In this document: in pieces, positions 41,134 through 50,113 of the stretch
Position numbering within the stretch: position 1 is the first letter of the stretch
How the letters are laid out: each line of letters begins with the position of its first letter
DNA from: Alistipes sp.
GTDB lineage: Bacteria > Bacteroidota > Bacteroidia > Bacteroidales > Rikenellaceae
Reading direction: 5' to 3'
Assembly (NCBI GenBank): GCA_020026395.1
Contig: JAHHQM010000003.1
Span: forward strand, 1 to 64,000
Length of the DNA: 64,000 nucleotides
Translations under genes and position numbers: made by a program
The notes under the pieces: model-generated
Told to the model about the DNA's origin: nothing
Seen by the model: only the letters and a program-made list of their open reading frames with translations
Databases searched by the model: none

Positions 41134-43518
41134 TTAGAACGGATAACCGACACCGAAGTTCAGCGCGGTATTCTTCCAGCGGAGTTTCTTGATCCAGCGC
41201 TCGCCCGCAGGCATATTGGGGTTGTAGAGCTGCACACCCCAGTCCAGACGCAACACGGCAAATTTGATGTCGAAACGAAGACCCAGACCCGTATTGAAGG
41301 CCAGCTGCTTGTAGAATTTCTTCAGGTAGAACACCGCATCGTTGCTATACTGATCGGGGTTGCTGTGCAGGAACCAGATGTTACCCACATCGAAGAAGGT
41401 CGCACCTTGCAGAATGCTCCAGATCGGGAATCGGAATTCGAGGTTGGCCTCCAGCTTGATGTCACCCAGCTGGGTCGGGAATTCCGTGTCGGTGATGGGT
41501 GCCGAACCGGGTCCCAGGGCACGCGGTGCCCAACCACGCATGCTGTTGCTGCCGCCCGCATAGAACAGACGGTCGAACGGCACGGAAGTCGAGTTGCCGT
41601 AAGCCATCGCCATACCGCCGTAGAGACGACCCGCCAGCGCACATTTGTCCCCCAGCATGATCTTACGCGCCATGCTCAAATCGAAACGGAAATATTGCGA
41701 ATAACGGATGTCGAAAATCTTGTGGTAGGTGTCGTTCGGCTCGTAGGTCGGATGGGTGAACAGGTGTGCCAGCGCACCCACGAAGTTACCCGCCGTTTCA
41801 CCGTTCAGTCGGATCATCGTTGCGTTCAACCCCTTGTTTTTCAGCTGGTTGTTATAGGTCATACTGAACGACAAACCCGCCATCAGCTGCGTTTTGTAAC
41901 TGTTGATCAGGTAGAGGTTCGTCGTATGGCTCAGGAAATCGGGATCGAGGTAGCTCACATCGACCACATTGATGTCGATCGGACGCAACATGAACGACGT
42001 ATAGTGCGAATTCTGCCACATATAAGTCAGACCCGCACTCGTCAGCGTACGGTGATAGAACGAACGATCCTGCACATTGACCGACAACTCGACCTTACTC
42101 TTCGGCTGAAGAATCGTACGCAAATTGGGCATACGCCACGGAAGCAAGAATCGCGGGAAGGTCAAACCGAGCGTCACACCATATTCGGTAGCGCGTTTTT
42201 TCTTCGTCTCGCGCATCTTCATAAACTCATAACCCATCGACACCGACACATCGAACGACTCCGCACCACGGAAGATGTTGCGGTTCTGGTAACCGACCGT
42301 CGTCTTCAATCCGTAGAAACTCGAGGTGGTACTACCCTCCAGGTCGATCTTGAAACTCTGCTTCAGGGTCGGCGAGCAGATGATGTTGCACGAAAGATAC
42401 CCCTCGCGCACCAGACGGCGGGTGGTATCGGCATGGTGTCCCACGTAGCTCACATAATTGGGCTGGGCATAGGGACTCTGCTCCTCGCGGAACGAGATAC
42501 GCGCCGTACGGAAATAGCCGAGCGACATCAGGTCGGAGTAGGCACGCGCCACGGTCGCCGAGTTGTACATCGTATTGGGGTACAACGGCACGGTACGACG
42601 CAACACCAAGGGGCGCAGATTCAGACGGTTGTTGTAGATGATATTCAGTCCCTGATAATTCACCGTATCCAGCTGATTGGTCTTCATATCGTCGATACGC
42701 ACCACCGTGGGGTCGAAATCGGGATAGATATTGATGTGCTTGATGCGGTAAACGGCATTGTTCTCCTGACGCGGATTACCCTGCTCGTCATAGCCCAACA
42801 GGAACTGTTTGACGATCATCTTCACGCCCACCTGCTGGTTTCCGCCCAACGTATCGGCCTCATACTCGATGTTATTGACCGAGAAGTTGAAGAAACCCAG
42901 TCGGTTGAGTTTCTCGGCAATGCGTTCGCGCTCCTCGTTCAAGACCTTCGTGTCGAACGGTGCACCGCGCTTAAGCAACGTATTGACCGTATCGGGCAGG
43001 ATGATCTCCTTGAGCGCCTCGTCGCGGAATTCGTAGTCGATCGACGAAATGCGGTAGGGCTGTCCCTGATGCAGTCGGTAGTCGAGGTTCACGCGACGGC
43101 GACGATAGTTCGTGTCGATTCGGCAAACGGCCTTCGAGGAGAAGAATCCGCGCGAATCCATATAGATCTTCAGGTTGCGGATGCTCTGCGCGGTGAGTTT
43201 ATCGTTGATCAGAATAGGCTCCTCACCCACACGGCGTTTCCAGTTATTCCAGCCGTTATGTTTCTCGGGATTGGCCTTCGTATAGAGCCACACGTAGAAA
43301 TTCGTACCCAGCAAACGCTTGTTGGGCGTCTGACGGATGTAGGTCTCCATGTCGCCCGACGAAATGCGCTCCTTGCGTGGTGCTTTCCGATCCTCGGTGA
43401 TCGTCACCTTATTGACCAGATATTTCCCCTCGGGAATATGACGACGGACGCTACACGACGAACAGAGCAAGCCCGCCACACACATCACCACAACGCTCCA
43501 CGTCCGTTTCATGTTCAT
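41134..43518 (-). CDS. BamA/TamA-superfamily outer-membrane protein with lipoprotein signal (TamL-like)
   Basis: A 794-residue Omp85-family protein. The N-terminus MNMKRTWSVVVMCVAGLLCSSCSV is a lipoprotein signal with the lipidated cysteine at about 22 (or 19). POTRA-like repeats occupy about 25-400 (SIRNLKIYMDSRGFFSS, AEKLNRLGFFNFSVNNI). A C-terminal beta-barrel follows (about 430-794) with the RGWAPRALGPG-type lid-lock motif and a final ALNFGVGYPF. Bacteroidota carry lipidated TamA homologues called TamL that work with TamB in envelope assembly. This protein fits, although no tamB is nearby. It is read after the nitroreductase gene, with a 13-base gap. Confidence 0.85.
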   Translation of the reverse strand: MNMKRTWSVVVMCVAGLLCSSCSVRRHIPEGKYLVNKVTITEDRKAPRKERISSGDMETYIRQTPNKRLLGTNFYVWLYTKANPEKHNGWNNWKRRVGEEPILINDKLTAQSIRNLKIYMDSRGFFSSKAVCRIDTNYRRRRVNLDYRLHQGQPYRISSIDYEFRDEALKEIILPDTVNTLLKRGAPFDTKVLNEERERIAEKLNRLGFFNFSVNNIEYEADTLGGNQQVGVKMIVKQFLLGYDEQGNPRQENNAVYRIKHINIYPDFDPTVVRIDDMKTNQLDTVNYQGLNIIYNNRLNLRPLVLRRTVPLYPNTMYNSATVARAYSDLMSLGYFRTARISFREEQSPYAQPNYVSYVGHHADTTRRLVREGYLSCNIICSPTLKQSFKIDLEGSTTSSFYGLKTTVGYQNRNIFRGAESFDVSVSMGYEFMKMRETKKKRATEYGVTLGLTFPRFLLPWRMPNLRTILQPKSKVELSVNVQDRSFYHRTLTSAGLTYMWQNSHYTSFMLRPIDINVVDVSYLDPDFLSHTTNLYLINSYKTQLMAGLSFSMTYNNQLKNKGLNATMIRLNGETAGNFVGALAHLFTHPTYEPNDTYHKIFDIRYSQYFRFDLSMARKIMLGDKCALAGRLYGGMAMAYGNSTSVPFDRLFYAGGSNSMRGWAPRALGPGSAPITDTEFPTQLGDIKLEANLEFRFPIWSILQGATFFDVGNIWFLHSNPDQYSNDAVFYLKKFYKQLAFNTGLGLRFDIKFAVLRLDWGVQLYNPNMPAGERWIKKLRWKNTALNFGVGYPF

Positions 43519-43531
43519 GTCTTTCTAAAGT

Positions 43532-44281
43532 TTAGTTATTGAAAAATCCTTTCTCCTTTAACAATTCGAAGTAGCTCTTCGAGATGGCGAGGTTATCCTC
43601 ACGCACATAACGACGCTCCGTAAAGATACGGGCAAGGTTCGGGAGGTTGTTCTCCTCCAGCAATTTACGCGTCTGCTCCGAGGCCTCGCGCTCGGCCCAC
43701 AGCTCGTCGATCTCGGCAGCCGTATAATCGACATATTTCTCGTAGTGTACAACGCCGTTCAGCGGCAGGCGATCCGTCAAGCCGGGATCTTCATCGGGAT
43801 AACCCATCACGACGGTCGTCAGCGGAATCACACCCGAAGGCAGTTCCAGGATATGCGAAATCTCGCCCGCCGTGTAGATCGTCGTACCCAGCACACAAAT
43901 GCCCAGTCCATTCGACTCGGCCTCGATGATGAGGTTCTGCGCGGCCAACAGCGCGTCGGTCGATGCGTTCAAGAACCATGCAAAGTTATCGTAAGCGGGA
44001 GTGGCATCGCGCTGCTCGCACCACATCGTGAAGCGGTGGATGTCGGCACAAACGGTCACCACGCACGGTGCCTGCATGACCATCGGCTGGTTGAAATGGC
44101 ACGGCGAGAGTTTCTCGCGCATGGCCTTATCGCGCGTCACGACCAGCGAATAGAGTTGCATATTGCCGCAGGTCGATGCCCTCGAGGCCGCCGTCAGAAT
44201 GTCGCGGAGGGTCTCTTCGGGAATGGGGGTGGAACGGAATTTACGGATCGAACGGTGCTTGAACAACAACTCTTTTTTCAT
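43532..44281 (-). CDS. nitroreductase-family FMN oxidoreductase
   Basis: The 249-residue protein belongs to the NfsA/Frp-like flavin reductases, which transfer two electrons from NAD(P)H to nitro compounds, quinones or flavins. HRSIRKFRSTPIPEETLRDIL is the FMN-phosphate-binding start. ASTCGNMQLYSLVV and EAESNGLGICVLGTTIY are further FMN contacts. The physiological substrate is unknown. I use the ATG at 44281, giving MKKELLFKHRS; a TTG lies two codons earlier. Confidence 0.9.
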   Translation of the reverse strand: MKKELLFKHRSIRKFRSTPIPEETLRDILTAASRASTCGNMQLYSLVVTRDKAMREKLSPCHFNQPMVMQAPCVVTVCADIHRFTMWCEQRDATPAYDNFAWFLNASTDALLAAQNLIIEAESNGLGICVLGTTIYTAGEISHILELPSGVIPLTTVVMGYPDEDPGLTDRLPLNGVVHYEKYVDYTAAEIDELWAEREASEQTRKLLEENNLPNLARIFTERRYVREDNLAISKSYFELLKEKGFFNN

Positions 44282-44353
44282 CTTCAATATTATTTATACG
44301 GTGTAAAGGCAGCCTCTCGGGAAAGAATGTTTCATCGGGCTGCTAATTTTTCA

Positions 44354-44391
44354 CAAAATTAGTAAAACTTTTAGAAGTTTTATTATTTTTG
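44354..44391. promoter_or_regulatory. overlapping divergent promoter elements of the nitroreductase and dapF genes
   Basis: A minus-strand TAATTTTG (44361-44354) faces the nitroreductase gene. A plus-strand TTAG (44359-44362), 21-base spacer and TATTTTTG (44384-44391) face dapF. The two overlap, so polymerases may compete. Confidence 0.4.
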
Positions 44392-44413
44392 CATTCACTT
44401 AAAGAGATATTTT

Positions 44414-45226
44414 GTGCTTACGAAATTCGTAAAATACGAGGGTGCAGGCAACGACTTCATCCTGATCGACAACCGCGACTGCCATTTCGAGGCCTCGACC
44501 GAACGCATCGCACACCTGTGCGATCGCCATTTCGGCATCGGGGCGGACGGCCTGATGACGCTTTCCGAAAGCCATGAGGAGGGCATTGCCGCCCGTATGC
44601 ACTACTACAACTCCGACGGGTCGGAGGGTGAGATGTGCGGCAACGGCGCCCGTTGTTTTACGCTCTTTGCCCGCCATCTGGGACTCTGCTCTTCGGAGTG
44701 CACGTTCCGCGCCACGGACGGCGTACACAACGCACAAATTCTTGAGGCCGATACGCTTCGGGGCGAGATCCGCATCCGCATGATTGATGTAAAGAAGATC
44801 AAAAAAGGCGACGGTTGGTGGTCGGTGAACACGGGTGTCCCCCACTACGTCGAATTTGTCGAGGATCTCTCGAAGGTCGATATCCAGAAGCGCGGCTATG
44901 CCATTTCGCACGATTTTAAGCGATTCAAGGAAGGAACGAACGTCAATTTCGTCCACATCGAGGGCGAGGGGCACATTGCGATGCGCACCTTCGAACGCGG
45001 TGTCGATGACGAGACGCTGGCCTGCGGTACGGGTGCCACGGCCGCGGCGATTATCTCCTGCCACGCCTTCCAACCCGCCGGAAACAGTTTCCGCGTAAAG
45101 GTACCCGGAGGCGAACTTCACGTAGCATTCCGCTACGACCCACACTCAGAAACCTATCACGAAATCATGCTTCAAGGCCCTGCCCGCAGGGTTTTCGAGG
45201 GTGTGATCGACGAGAAAAATTACTAA
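44414..45226 (+). CDS. dapF: diaminopimelate epimerase
   Basis: DapF (270 residues) converts LL- to meso-diaminopimelate for lysine and peptidoglycan. FVKYEGAGNDFILIDNRD opens the protein. The two catalytic cysteines are in EMCGNGARC (about 75) and LACGTGATA (about 205). The start is GTG, read as MLTKFVKYEG. The length is normal. A small acidic-protein gene follows after 35 bases. Confidence 0.97.
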   Translation: MLTKFVKYEGAGNDFILIDNRDCHFEASTERIAHLCDRHFGIGADGLMTLSESHEEGIAARMHYYNSDGSEGEMCGNGARCFTLFARHLGLCSSECTFRATDGVHNAQILEADTLRGEIRIRMIDVKKIKKGDGWWSVNTGVPHYVEFVEDLSKVDIQKRGYAISHDFKRFKEGTNVNFVHIEGEGHIAMRTFERGVDDETLACGTGATAAAIISCHAFQPAGNSFRVKVPGGELHVAFRYDPHSETYHEIMLQGPARRVFEGVIDEKNY

Positions 45227-45261
45227 ATATCCGTTAATCAAAAGTTTCACCTAAATTTGCA

Positions 45262-45546
45262 ATGAAAACACAAAAGGGAAGCCGTCTGAACGACAACGAC
45301 GAACTTCGCAAACCCCGCCGCCTGGAACCGAATCACAAAAGCGGCAAAACACGTCACAACCTCAGTCACGGTCATTATCACGACGATGAGGACGATGAGG
45401 AGCTCATGACCTCCTACACCAAGAAACGCTCGGCATACGACTACTTCGACGATGAAGACGAACCCGGCCGTTCGATCGACGACGAGGAAGAATTCGACGA
45501 AGAAGAGGAATACGACGAGGAGGAAGACTCCGACGAGGATAAATAG
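45262..45546 (+). CDS. small, extremely acidic hypothetical protein
   Basis: The 94-residue product has a basic N-terminal third (MKTQKGSRLNDNDELRKPRR) and a C-terminal half made almost entirely of Asp and Glu with some Tyr. I recognise no domain, signal peptide or membrane segment, and the protein is probably disordered. Codons are GC-rich like those of neighbours, and it lies between dapF and an alpha/beta hydrolase with short gaps, so a real gene is likely. A charged-tail chaperone, nucleic-acid mimic or assembly factor could look like this. No function is assigned. Confidence 0.65.
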   Translation: MKTQKGSRLNDNDELRKPRRLEPNHKSGKTRHNLSHGHYHDDEDDEELMTSYTKKRSAYDYFDDEDEPGRSIDDEEEFDEEEEYDEEEDSDEDK

Positions 45547-45558
45547 CAAGACAATCCC

Positions 45559-46374
45559 ATGGTTGAAAAATTCATAATGGCGGGTGACACCGCACTGCAC
45601 ATCTGCGATTCGCAACAGGGCGACAAATGTGTCGTATTGTTGCACGGCTACCTCGAATCGCTGCTGGTTTGGGACGATTTCGTACCCCATCTCTACAAAC
45701 AATGCCGCGTGGTGACGCTCGATCTTCCGGGTCACGGAATTTCGGAGGTCAAGGGCGAGATCCACACGATGGACTATCTGGCCGACACGGTGGCCGAGGC
45801 CATTCGTTCGCTGGAGATCGACCGATGTACGGTGGTCGGACACTCGATGGGCGGTTACGTGGCTCTGGCACTCACGGAGCGTCATCCCGAGCTGTCGGAC
45901 GGCGTGGTACTCTTAAGCTCGACACCCAATGCCGACTCCGAGGAGAAAAAGGAGATGCGCCGCCGCGAGATTGCACTCGTCAAATCGGGCAAGAAGGATC
46001 TCATCGCACGCGTTGCTCCGGGCAAGGGTTTTGCCGCCGACAACCGCCGCACATGCAGCGACTACATCGAGGATCTCACCGAGCAGGTCTACCTGACGGA
46101 AGACGACGGCATCGTGGCTGTGCTGAACGGCATGATCGAGCGCAAGGACTTGAACGAGATGTTGCACAAGACCACCGTGCCTTCACTCTTTATTCTGGGT
46201 CGCAAAGACGAATACATCACGCCCGACATCGCCGAGAAGATGATTGCGGAGCATCCCGAAGCAAAGGTCGTATGGCTCGAAAATTCGGGTCACATGGGTT
46301 TCATCGAAGAACCCGAAAAGACGGCCGAAGCCATTTTGAATTTCATCGGTATAGAACCCGCCCCCGCGATCTAA
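45559..46374 (+). CDS. alpha/beta hydrolase
   Basis: A 271-residue cytoplasmic alpha/beta-hydrolase fold enzyme. VVLLHGYLESLLVWDDF is the oxyanion-hole region, GHSMGGYVALAL the nucleophile elbow with Ser near residue 97, and GRKDEYITPDIAEKM and GHMGFIEEPEKT carry the acid and histidine. It may be an esterase, lipase or peptidase-like enzyme; the substrate is unknown. The gene starts 12 bases after the acidic-protein gene. Confidence 0.85.
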   Translation: MVEKFIMAGDTALHICDSQQGDKCVVLLHGYLESLLVWDDFVPHLYKQCRVVTLDLPGHGISEVKGEIHTMDYLADTVAEAIRSLEIDRCTVVGHSMGGYVALALTERHPELSDGVVLLSSTPNADSEEKKEMRRREIALVKSGKKDLIARVAPGKGFAADNRRTCSDYIEDLTEQVYLTEDDGIVAVLNGMIERKDLNEMLHKTTVPSLFILGRKDEYITPDIAEKMIAEHPEAKVVWLENSGHMGFIEEPEKTAEAILNFIGIEPAPAI

Positions 46375-46396
46375 ACCTCAAGGGGCGATACACCAA

Positions 46397-46430
46397 AAAG
46401 AGTTGTCGGAGGTCTTCGGCAACTCTTTCT
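46397..46430 (+). terminator. terminator after the alpha/beta hydrolase
   Basis: AAAGAGTTGTCG (46397-46408) pairs with CGGCAACTCTTT (46417-46428), one T-G pair, then a short T-rich tail. Confidence 0.7.
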
Positions 46431-46450
46431 ATCTTTATAGCGTAGAAAAA

Positions 46451-46482
46451 TTAGGAAATCCCCGCGGATTTCGTTAATTTTG
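46451..46482 (+). promoter_or_regulatory. promoter of the radical SAM gene
   Basis: TTAG, a 20-base spacer and TAATTTTG, ending only 7 bases before the start codon. The mRNA would have almost no leader. Confidence 0.55.
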
Positions 46483-46489
46483 TTTTGTT

Positions 46490-47263
46490 ATGACAGCACT
46501 GTATCACGATATTATTTTCGGCCCGATTCATTCGCGCCGACTGGGTCTTTCGCTCGGAGTGAATCTGCTTCCGACCGAATCCAAACTTTGTTCGTTTGAC
46601 TGCATCTATTGCGAATGCGGTTGGAATGCCGATCATCCGGGACGCCGCCGTTTCAACAAGCGCGAGGATGTGCGGGAATTGTTGGGACAAACCCTCCGTA
46701 AGATGGTCGGTGAAGGTACGCCGCCCGATGTGATCACCTTTGCGGGCAACGGCGAACCCACCATGCACCCCGAATTCGAGGCCGTCATCGGCGATGTCAT
46801 CGCCCTGCGCGACGAGTTGTGTCCCTCGGCCAAGGTTTCCGTCCTGTCGAACGCCACCCAGCTCCACCGCCCCGATGTGCACCGCGCCCTGCTCCGGGTC
46901 GATAACCCCATTCTGAAACTCGATTCGGCATTCGACGAAACGGTTCGTCTGGTGAACAATCCGTTGAGTCCGACCTACTCCGTAGCGAAAATTGTCGAGC
47001 AGATGAAATCGTTCAACGGCGAGATGATTCTTCAGACAATGTTCCTGCGTGGCGAATACAAGGGTCAGCACATCGACAACACCACCGAAGAGGAGGTGTC
47101 GGCATGGCTCAAGCTGGTCGAGGAGATCCGTCCGCGTCAGGTGATGGTCTATTCGCTCGACCGCGACACTCCGTGTCAGACGCTGATCAAGGTTGAAAAA
47201 GACGACTTGAGAAAGATTGCCGCACGGGTCGAAGCACTTGGCATCGACTGCTCGGTGGCATAA
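46490..47263 (+). CDS. radical SAM protein
   Basis: The 257-residue protein has the radical SAM cluster motif CSFDCIYC (Cys34, Cys38, Cys41) and GNGEPTMHPEF, the SAM-binding GGE-like motif, near residue 88. It matches a group of short radical SAM proteins in Bacteroidota that resemble wyosine- or MoaA-like enzymes, but I cannot name the reaction. There is no C-terminal Fe-S domain. It is single, with its own promoter and terminator. Confidence 0.85.
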   Translation: MTALYHDIIFGPIHSRRLGLSLGVNLLPTESKLCSFDCIYCECGWNADHPGRRRFNKREDVRELLGQTLRKMVGEGTPPDVITFAGNGEPTMHPEFEAVIGDVIALRDELCPSAKVSVLSNATQLHRPDVHRALLRVDNPILKLDSAFDETVRLVNNPLSPTYSVAKIVEQMKSFNGEMILQTMFLRGEYKGQHIDNTTEEEVSAWLKLVEEIRPRQVMVYSLDRDTPCQTLIKVEKDDLRKIAARVEALGIDCSVA

Positions 47264-47281
47264 CCCGTTCAACCACAAAAT

Positions 47282-47319
47282 AAAAAGCGTGATTCCCGAT
47301 GTGGGAATCACGCTTTTTT
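47282..47319. terminator. bidirectional terminator between the radical SAM gene and dxs
   Basis: A perfect 16-base stem (47282-47297 with 47303-47318) with A and T ends. Confidence 0.92.
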
Positions 47320-47337
47320 TATGACTTTCGGGAAGGG

Positions 47338-49212
47338 TTACTTTCCGAGAATTGTCCGATAAATACCCTCCTCGTCATAACCGCACTGGGCATACAACTC
47401 GGCGGGAGTTCCGTGTTTAACCCAACGATCGCCGATACCCAGCGACTCGACTTTCACGTTGTAGCCGCGACGGTTGAAGAATGCCACAACGGCCTCGCCC
47501 ACTCCTCCGCGAAGCAATCCGTCCTCGACGGTGATCACACGGCTGAAATTGCGGCCGACCTCATCGAGCAACGCCTCGTCAAGCGGCTTTACGAAACGCA
47601 GATCGTAATGCGCCACGCTGATGCCGTCTTTCTCGGCACGCAGGGCAGCACCCGCAGCGAAATTGCCGACCGTTCCGATCGTCACCAACGCCACATCACG
47701 TCCGTCGCGCAACTTGCGACCGCGACCGATCTCCAGCTTCTCGAGAGGCTCGCCGCTCCACGGTGCACCGACACCTCCGCCACGCGGATAACGCATCATG
47801 AAGGGGTGACCCAGACGATAACCCGTATACATCATATTACGCAACTCGTGTTCGTCCATCGGGGCGGCAAACGTCAGTCCCGGCACGGTGGCAAAGGCTA
47901 CCATATCGAACACGCCGTGGTGCGTCGATCCGTCCTCGCCGACCAATCCGCCGCGATCCAGACAGAAGACCACGGGAAGATCCTGCAAGGCGACATCGTG
48001 GATCACGTTGTCGTAGGCACGTTGCATAAAGGTGGAATAGATATTGCAGAAGGGAATCATACCCGAGGCAGCCAGACCCGCCGAGAACGTGACGGCATGA
48101 CCTTCGGCAATGCCCACATCAAAACAGCGGTCGGGCATCTCGCGCATCATGATGTTCATCGAGCATCCCGACGGCATGGCGGGCGTAATGCCCACGATAC
48201 GTTTGTCCATGCGTGCCAGATCGAGCAGCGTATGGCCGAACACCTCCTGATATTTGGCCACCGTACCCGACGACTTGATACGTTCGCCCGTATCGGGGTT
48301 GAAGCGTCCGGGTGCATGCCAAACGGGTTTGTCGTCTTCGGCAGGCTTGTAGCCCTTGCCCTTAACCGTAATCAGATGCAGCAGTTTCGGGCCTTTGATG
48401 TCCTGCATGGCACGCAACGTGCGTACCAGATCGGGAATCGAGTGTCCGTCCACGGGGCCGAAATAGCGGAAATTGAGGCTCTCGAAAATATTCGATTTAT
48501 TGAGGATGCCCTGTTTGAATCCGTTGCCGATCTTCTGACACAGGTGCAACAGGTGCGGCGTGTGCGAAAGCACTCCCCAAAGACGTTGCTTGAAACGGTT
48601 GTAGTGGTGTGATGTCGAAATCTTCAACAGGTAGTTCTTCAGGGCGCCCGTGGCCTGATCAATGGCCATGTTGTTGTCGTTGAGGATGACCAGAAGGTTC
48701 GTATCCTTCGAGACGCCCGCATTGTTCAAGCCCTCGAACGCCAAACCGCCCGTCATGGCACCGTCGCCGATGACCGCCACGACCTGATAGTCCTCGTGGC
48801 GCAATCGGGCAGCCGCCGCCATACCGAATGCCGCCGAGATCGACACTGAAGCGTGACCTCCGCCGAAAGCATCATACGGACTCTCGTCCATACGCGGGAA
48901 ACCGCTGATGCCGCCCAACTTACGTTTGTTGTGGAAGGCTTCGCGACGCCCCGTGATGATCTTGTGGGGATAGGTCTGGTGCCCCACATCCCACACGATG
49001 CGATCCTTCGGCGTGTTGTAGACGTAGTGCAACGCCGTAGCCAGTTCGACCGTGCCGAGGCTCGAGGCCAGGTGACCGGGATTGACCGAACATTCCTCGA
49101 TGATGTAGCGTCGGAGCTCGTCGCAATAGAGTTCCAACTCGTCAATCGAAAGGCGTTTGAGGTCTTTCGGATCATCGATCTTTTGAAGATATTTATACGA
49201 TTTCGAAATCAT
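47338..49212 (-). CDS. dxs: 1-deoxy-D-xylulose-5-phosphate synthase
   Basis: DXS (624 residues) joins pyruvate and glyceraldehyde 3-phosphate using TPP, the first step of MEP isoprenoid synthesis. It shows VNPGHLASSLGTVELATALHYV at the start, GDGAMTGGLAFEGLNNAG for TPP binding, and DRGGLVGEDGSTHHG in the transketolase domain. The length is standard. It has its own promoter, with TATCTTTG at 49228-49221 on the minus strand. Confidence 0.97.
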   Translation of the reverse strand: MISKSYKYLQKIDDPKDLKRLSIDELELYCDELRRYIIEECSVNPGHLASSLGTVELATALHYVYNTPKDRIVWDVGHQTYPHKIITGRREAFHNKRKLGGISGFPRMDESPYDAFGGGHASVSISAAFGMAAAARLRHEDYQVVAVIGDGAMTGGLAFEGLNNAGVSKDTNLLVILNDNNMAIDQATGALKNYLLKISTSHHYNRFKQRLWGVLSHTPHLLHLCQKIGNGFKQGILNKSNIFESLNFRYFGPVDGHSIPDLVRTLRAMQDIKGPKLLHLITVKGKGYKPAEDDKPVWHAPGRFNPDTGERIKSSGTVAKYQEVFGHTLLDLARMDKRIVGITPAMPSGCSMNIMMREMPDRCFDVGIAEGHAVTFSAGLAASGMIPFCNIYSTFMQRAYDNVIHDVALQDLPVVFCLDRGGLVGEDGSTHHGVFDMVAFATVPGLTFAAPMDEHELRNMMYTGYRLGHPFMMRYPRGGGVGAPWSGEPLEKLEIGRGRKLRDGRDVALVTIGTVGNFAAGAALRAEKDGISVAHYDLRFVKPLDEALLDEVGRNFSRVITVEDGLLRGGVGEAVVAFFNRRGYNVKVESLGIGDRWVKHGTPAELYAQCGYDEEGIYRTILGK

Positions 49213-49220
49213 AGTAAAGA

Positions 49221-49228
49221 CAAAGATA
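49221..49228 (-). promoter_or_regulatory. -7 promoter element of dxs
   Basis: A perfect TATCTTTG on the minus strand, 8 bases before the start codon; the -33 box is poor. Confidence 0.45.
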
Positions 49229-49359
49229 CGAATTTTTCGAATACCCGAACCGTTTACTCCAAATTTTCCCTCTTTTTTTGTACGCGCCCCGCGAAAAGAG
49301 TTTTCTTTACGGAAAACGAAAAGATTGTCGAAAAAAGCAAAAATTCGACAAAAAATTCC

Positions 49360-49367
49360 TATCTTCG
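49360..49367 (+). promoter_or_regulatory. -7 promoter element of pyrH
   Basis: TATCTTCG (one mismatch), 34 bases before the start. A GTCGAA/TTCGAC inverted repeat lies just upstream (49327-49349). Confidence 0.4.
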
Positions 49368-49401
49368 CATAGAATTAATACCTGTGCTAACCCCGTTTAC
49401 C

Positions 49402-50112
49402 ATGAAATACAATCGAATACTGCTGAAATTGAGCGGTGAATCGCTGCAAGGCGAACAAAAATACGGACTCTCGCCCGTTGTTCTTCAATCTTATGCCGAA
49501 CAAATCAAAGCAGCCGCCGAAAGCGGTGTGCAGATCGGCATCGTCATCGGCGGAGGTAACATCTTCCGCGGTCTGTCGGGTGCCAAGAAAGGCTTCGACC
49601 GCGTCAAGGGCGATCAGATGGGCATGCTGGCCACCATCATCAACTCGCTGGCACTCCAGTCCGCACTGGAGGACAACGGCGTGAAATGCAAGGTGCTGAC
49701 CTCGATCCGTATGGAACCCATCGGCGAGTATTTCTCGAAGGCTCGTGCCATCGAATACCTCGAGCAGGGTTACGTCGTGATCATCGGCGGCGGTACGTCC
49801 AACCCCTACTTCACGACCGACTCGGCATCGGCACTGCGCGGTATCGAGATCGAGGCCGACGTGCTGTTCAAGGGTACGCGTGTGGACGGCGTCTACACGG
49901 CCGACCCCGAAAAAGACCCCACGGCCACCCGTTTCGATGAGATCACCTTCGACGAGGTGATCGACCGTCGTCTGAAAGTCATGGATCAGACCGCCTTCAC
50001 GATGTGTCTGGAGAACGGTCTTCAGATCATCGTCTTCGATATGGATACCCCCGGAAACCTGGGGCGATTGTTGAACGGCGAGAAAATCGGTACGCTCGTA
50101 AAACTGAAATAA
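49402..50112 (+). CDS. pyrH: UMP kinase
   Basis: Bacterial UMP kinase (236 residues) phosphorylates UMP to UDP. It has YNRILLKLSGESLQGEQ, GIVIGGGNIFRG, the DSASALRGIEIEADVLFKGT block and VFDMDTPGNL near the end. I chose the ATG that gives the family start, because the open frame extends far upstream without homology. It is followed after one base by a thioredoxin-like gene. Confidence 0.97.
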   Translation: MKYNRILLKLSGESLQGEQKYGLSPVVLQSYAEQIKAAAESGVQIGIVIGGGNIFRGLSGAKKGFDRVKGDQMGMLATIINSLALQSALEDNGVKCKVLTSIRMEPIGEYFSKARAIEYLEQGYVVIIGGGTSNPYFTTDSASALRGIEIEADVLFKGTRVDGVYTADPEKDPTATRFDEITFDEVIDRRLKVMDQTAFTMCLENGLQIIVFDMDTPGNLGRLLNGEKIGTLVKLK

Positions 50113-50113
50113 C

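Noticed and set aside
41116..43542. Very long + strand open frame (about 800 codons) opposite the TamL-like gene
   Set aside because: The minus strand has a signal peptide, POTRA-like repeats and a barrel; the + translation has no domain and is rich in Arg, His and Gln, as expected of an antisense shadow.
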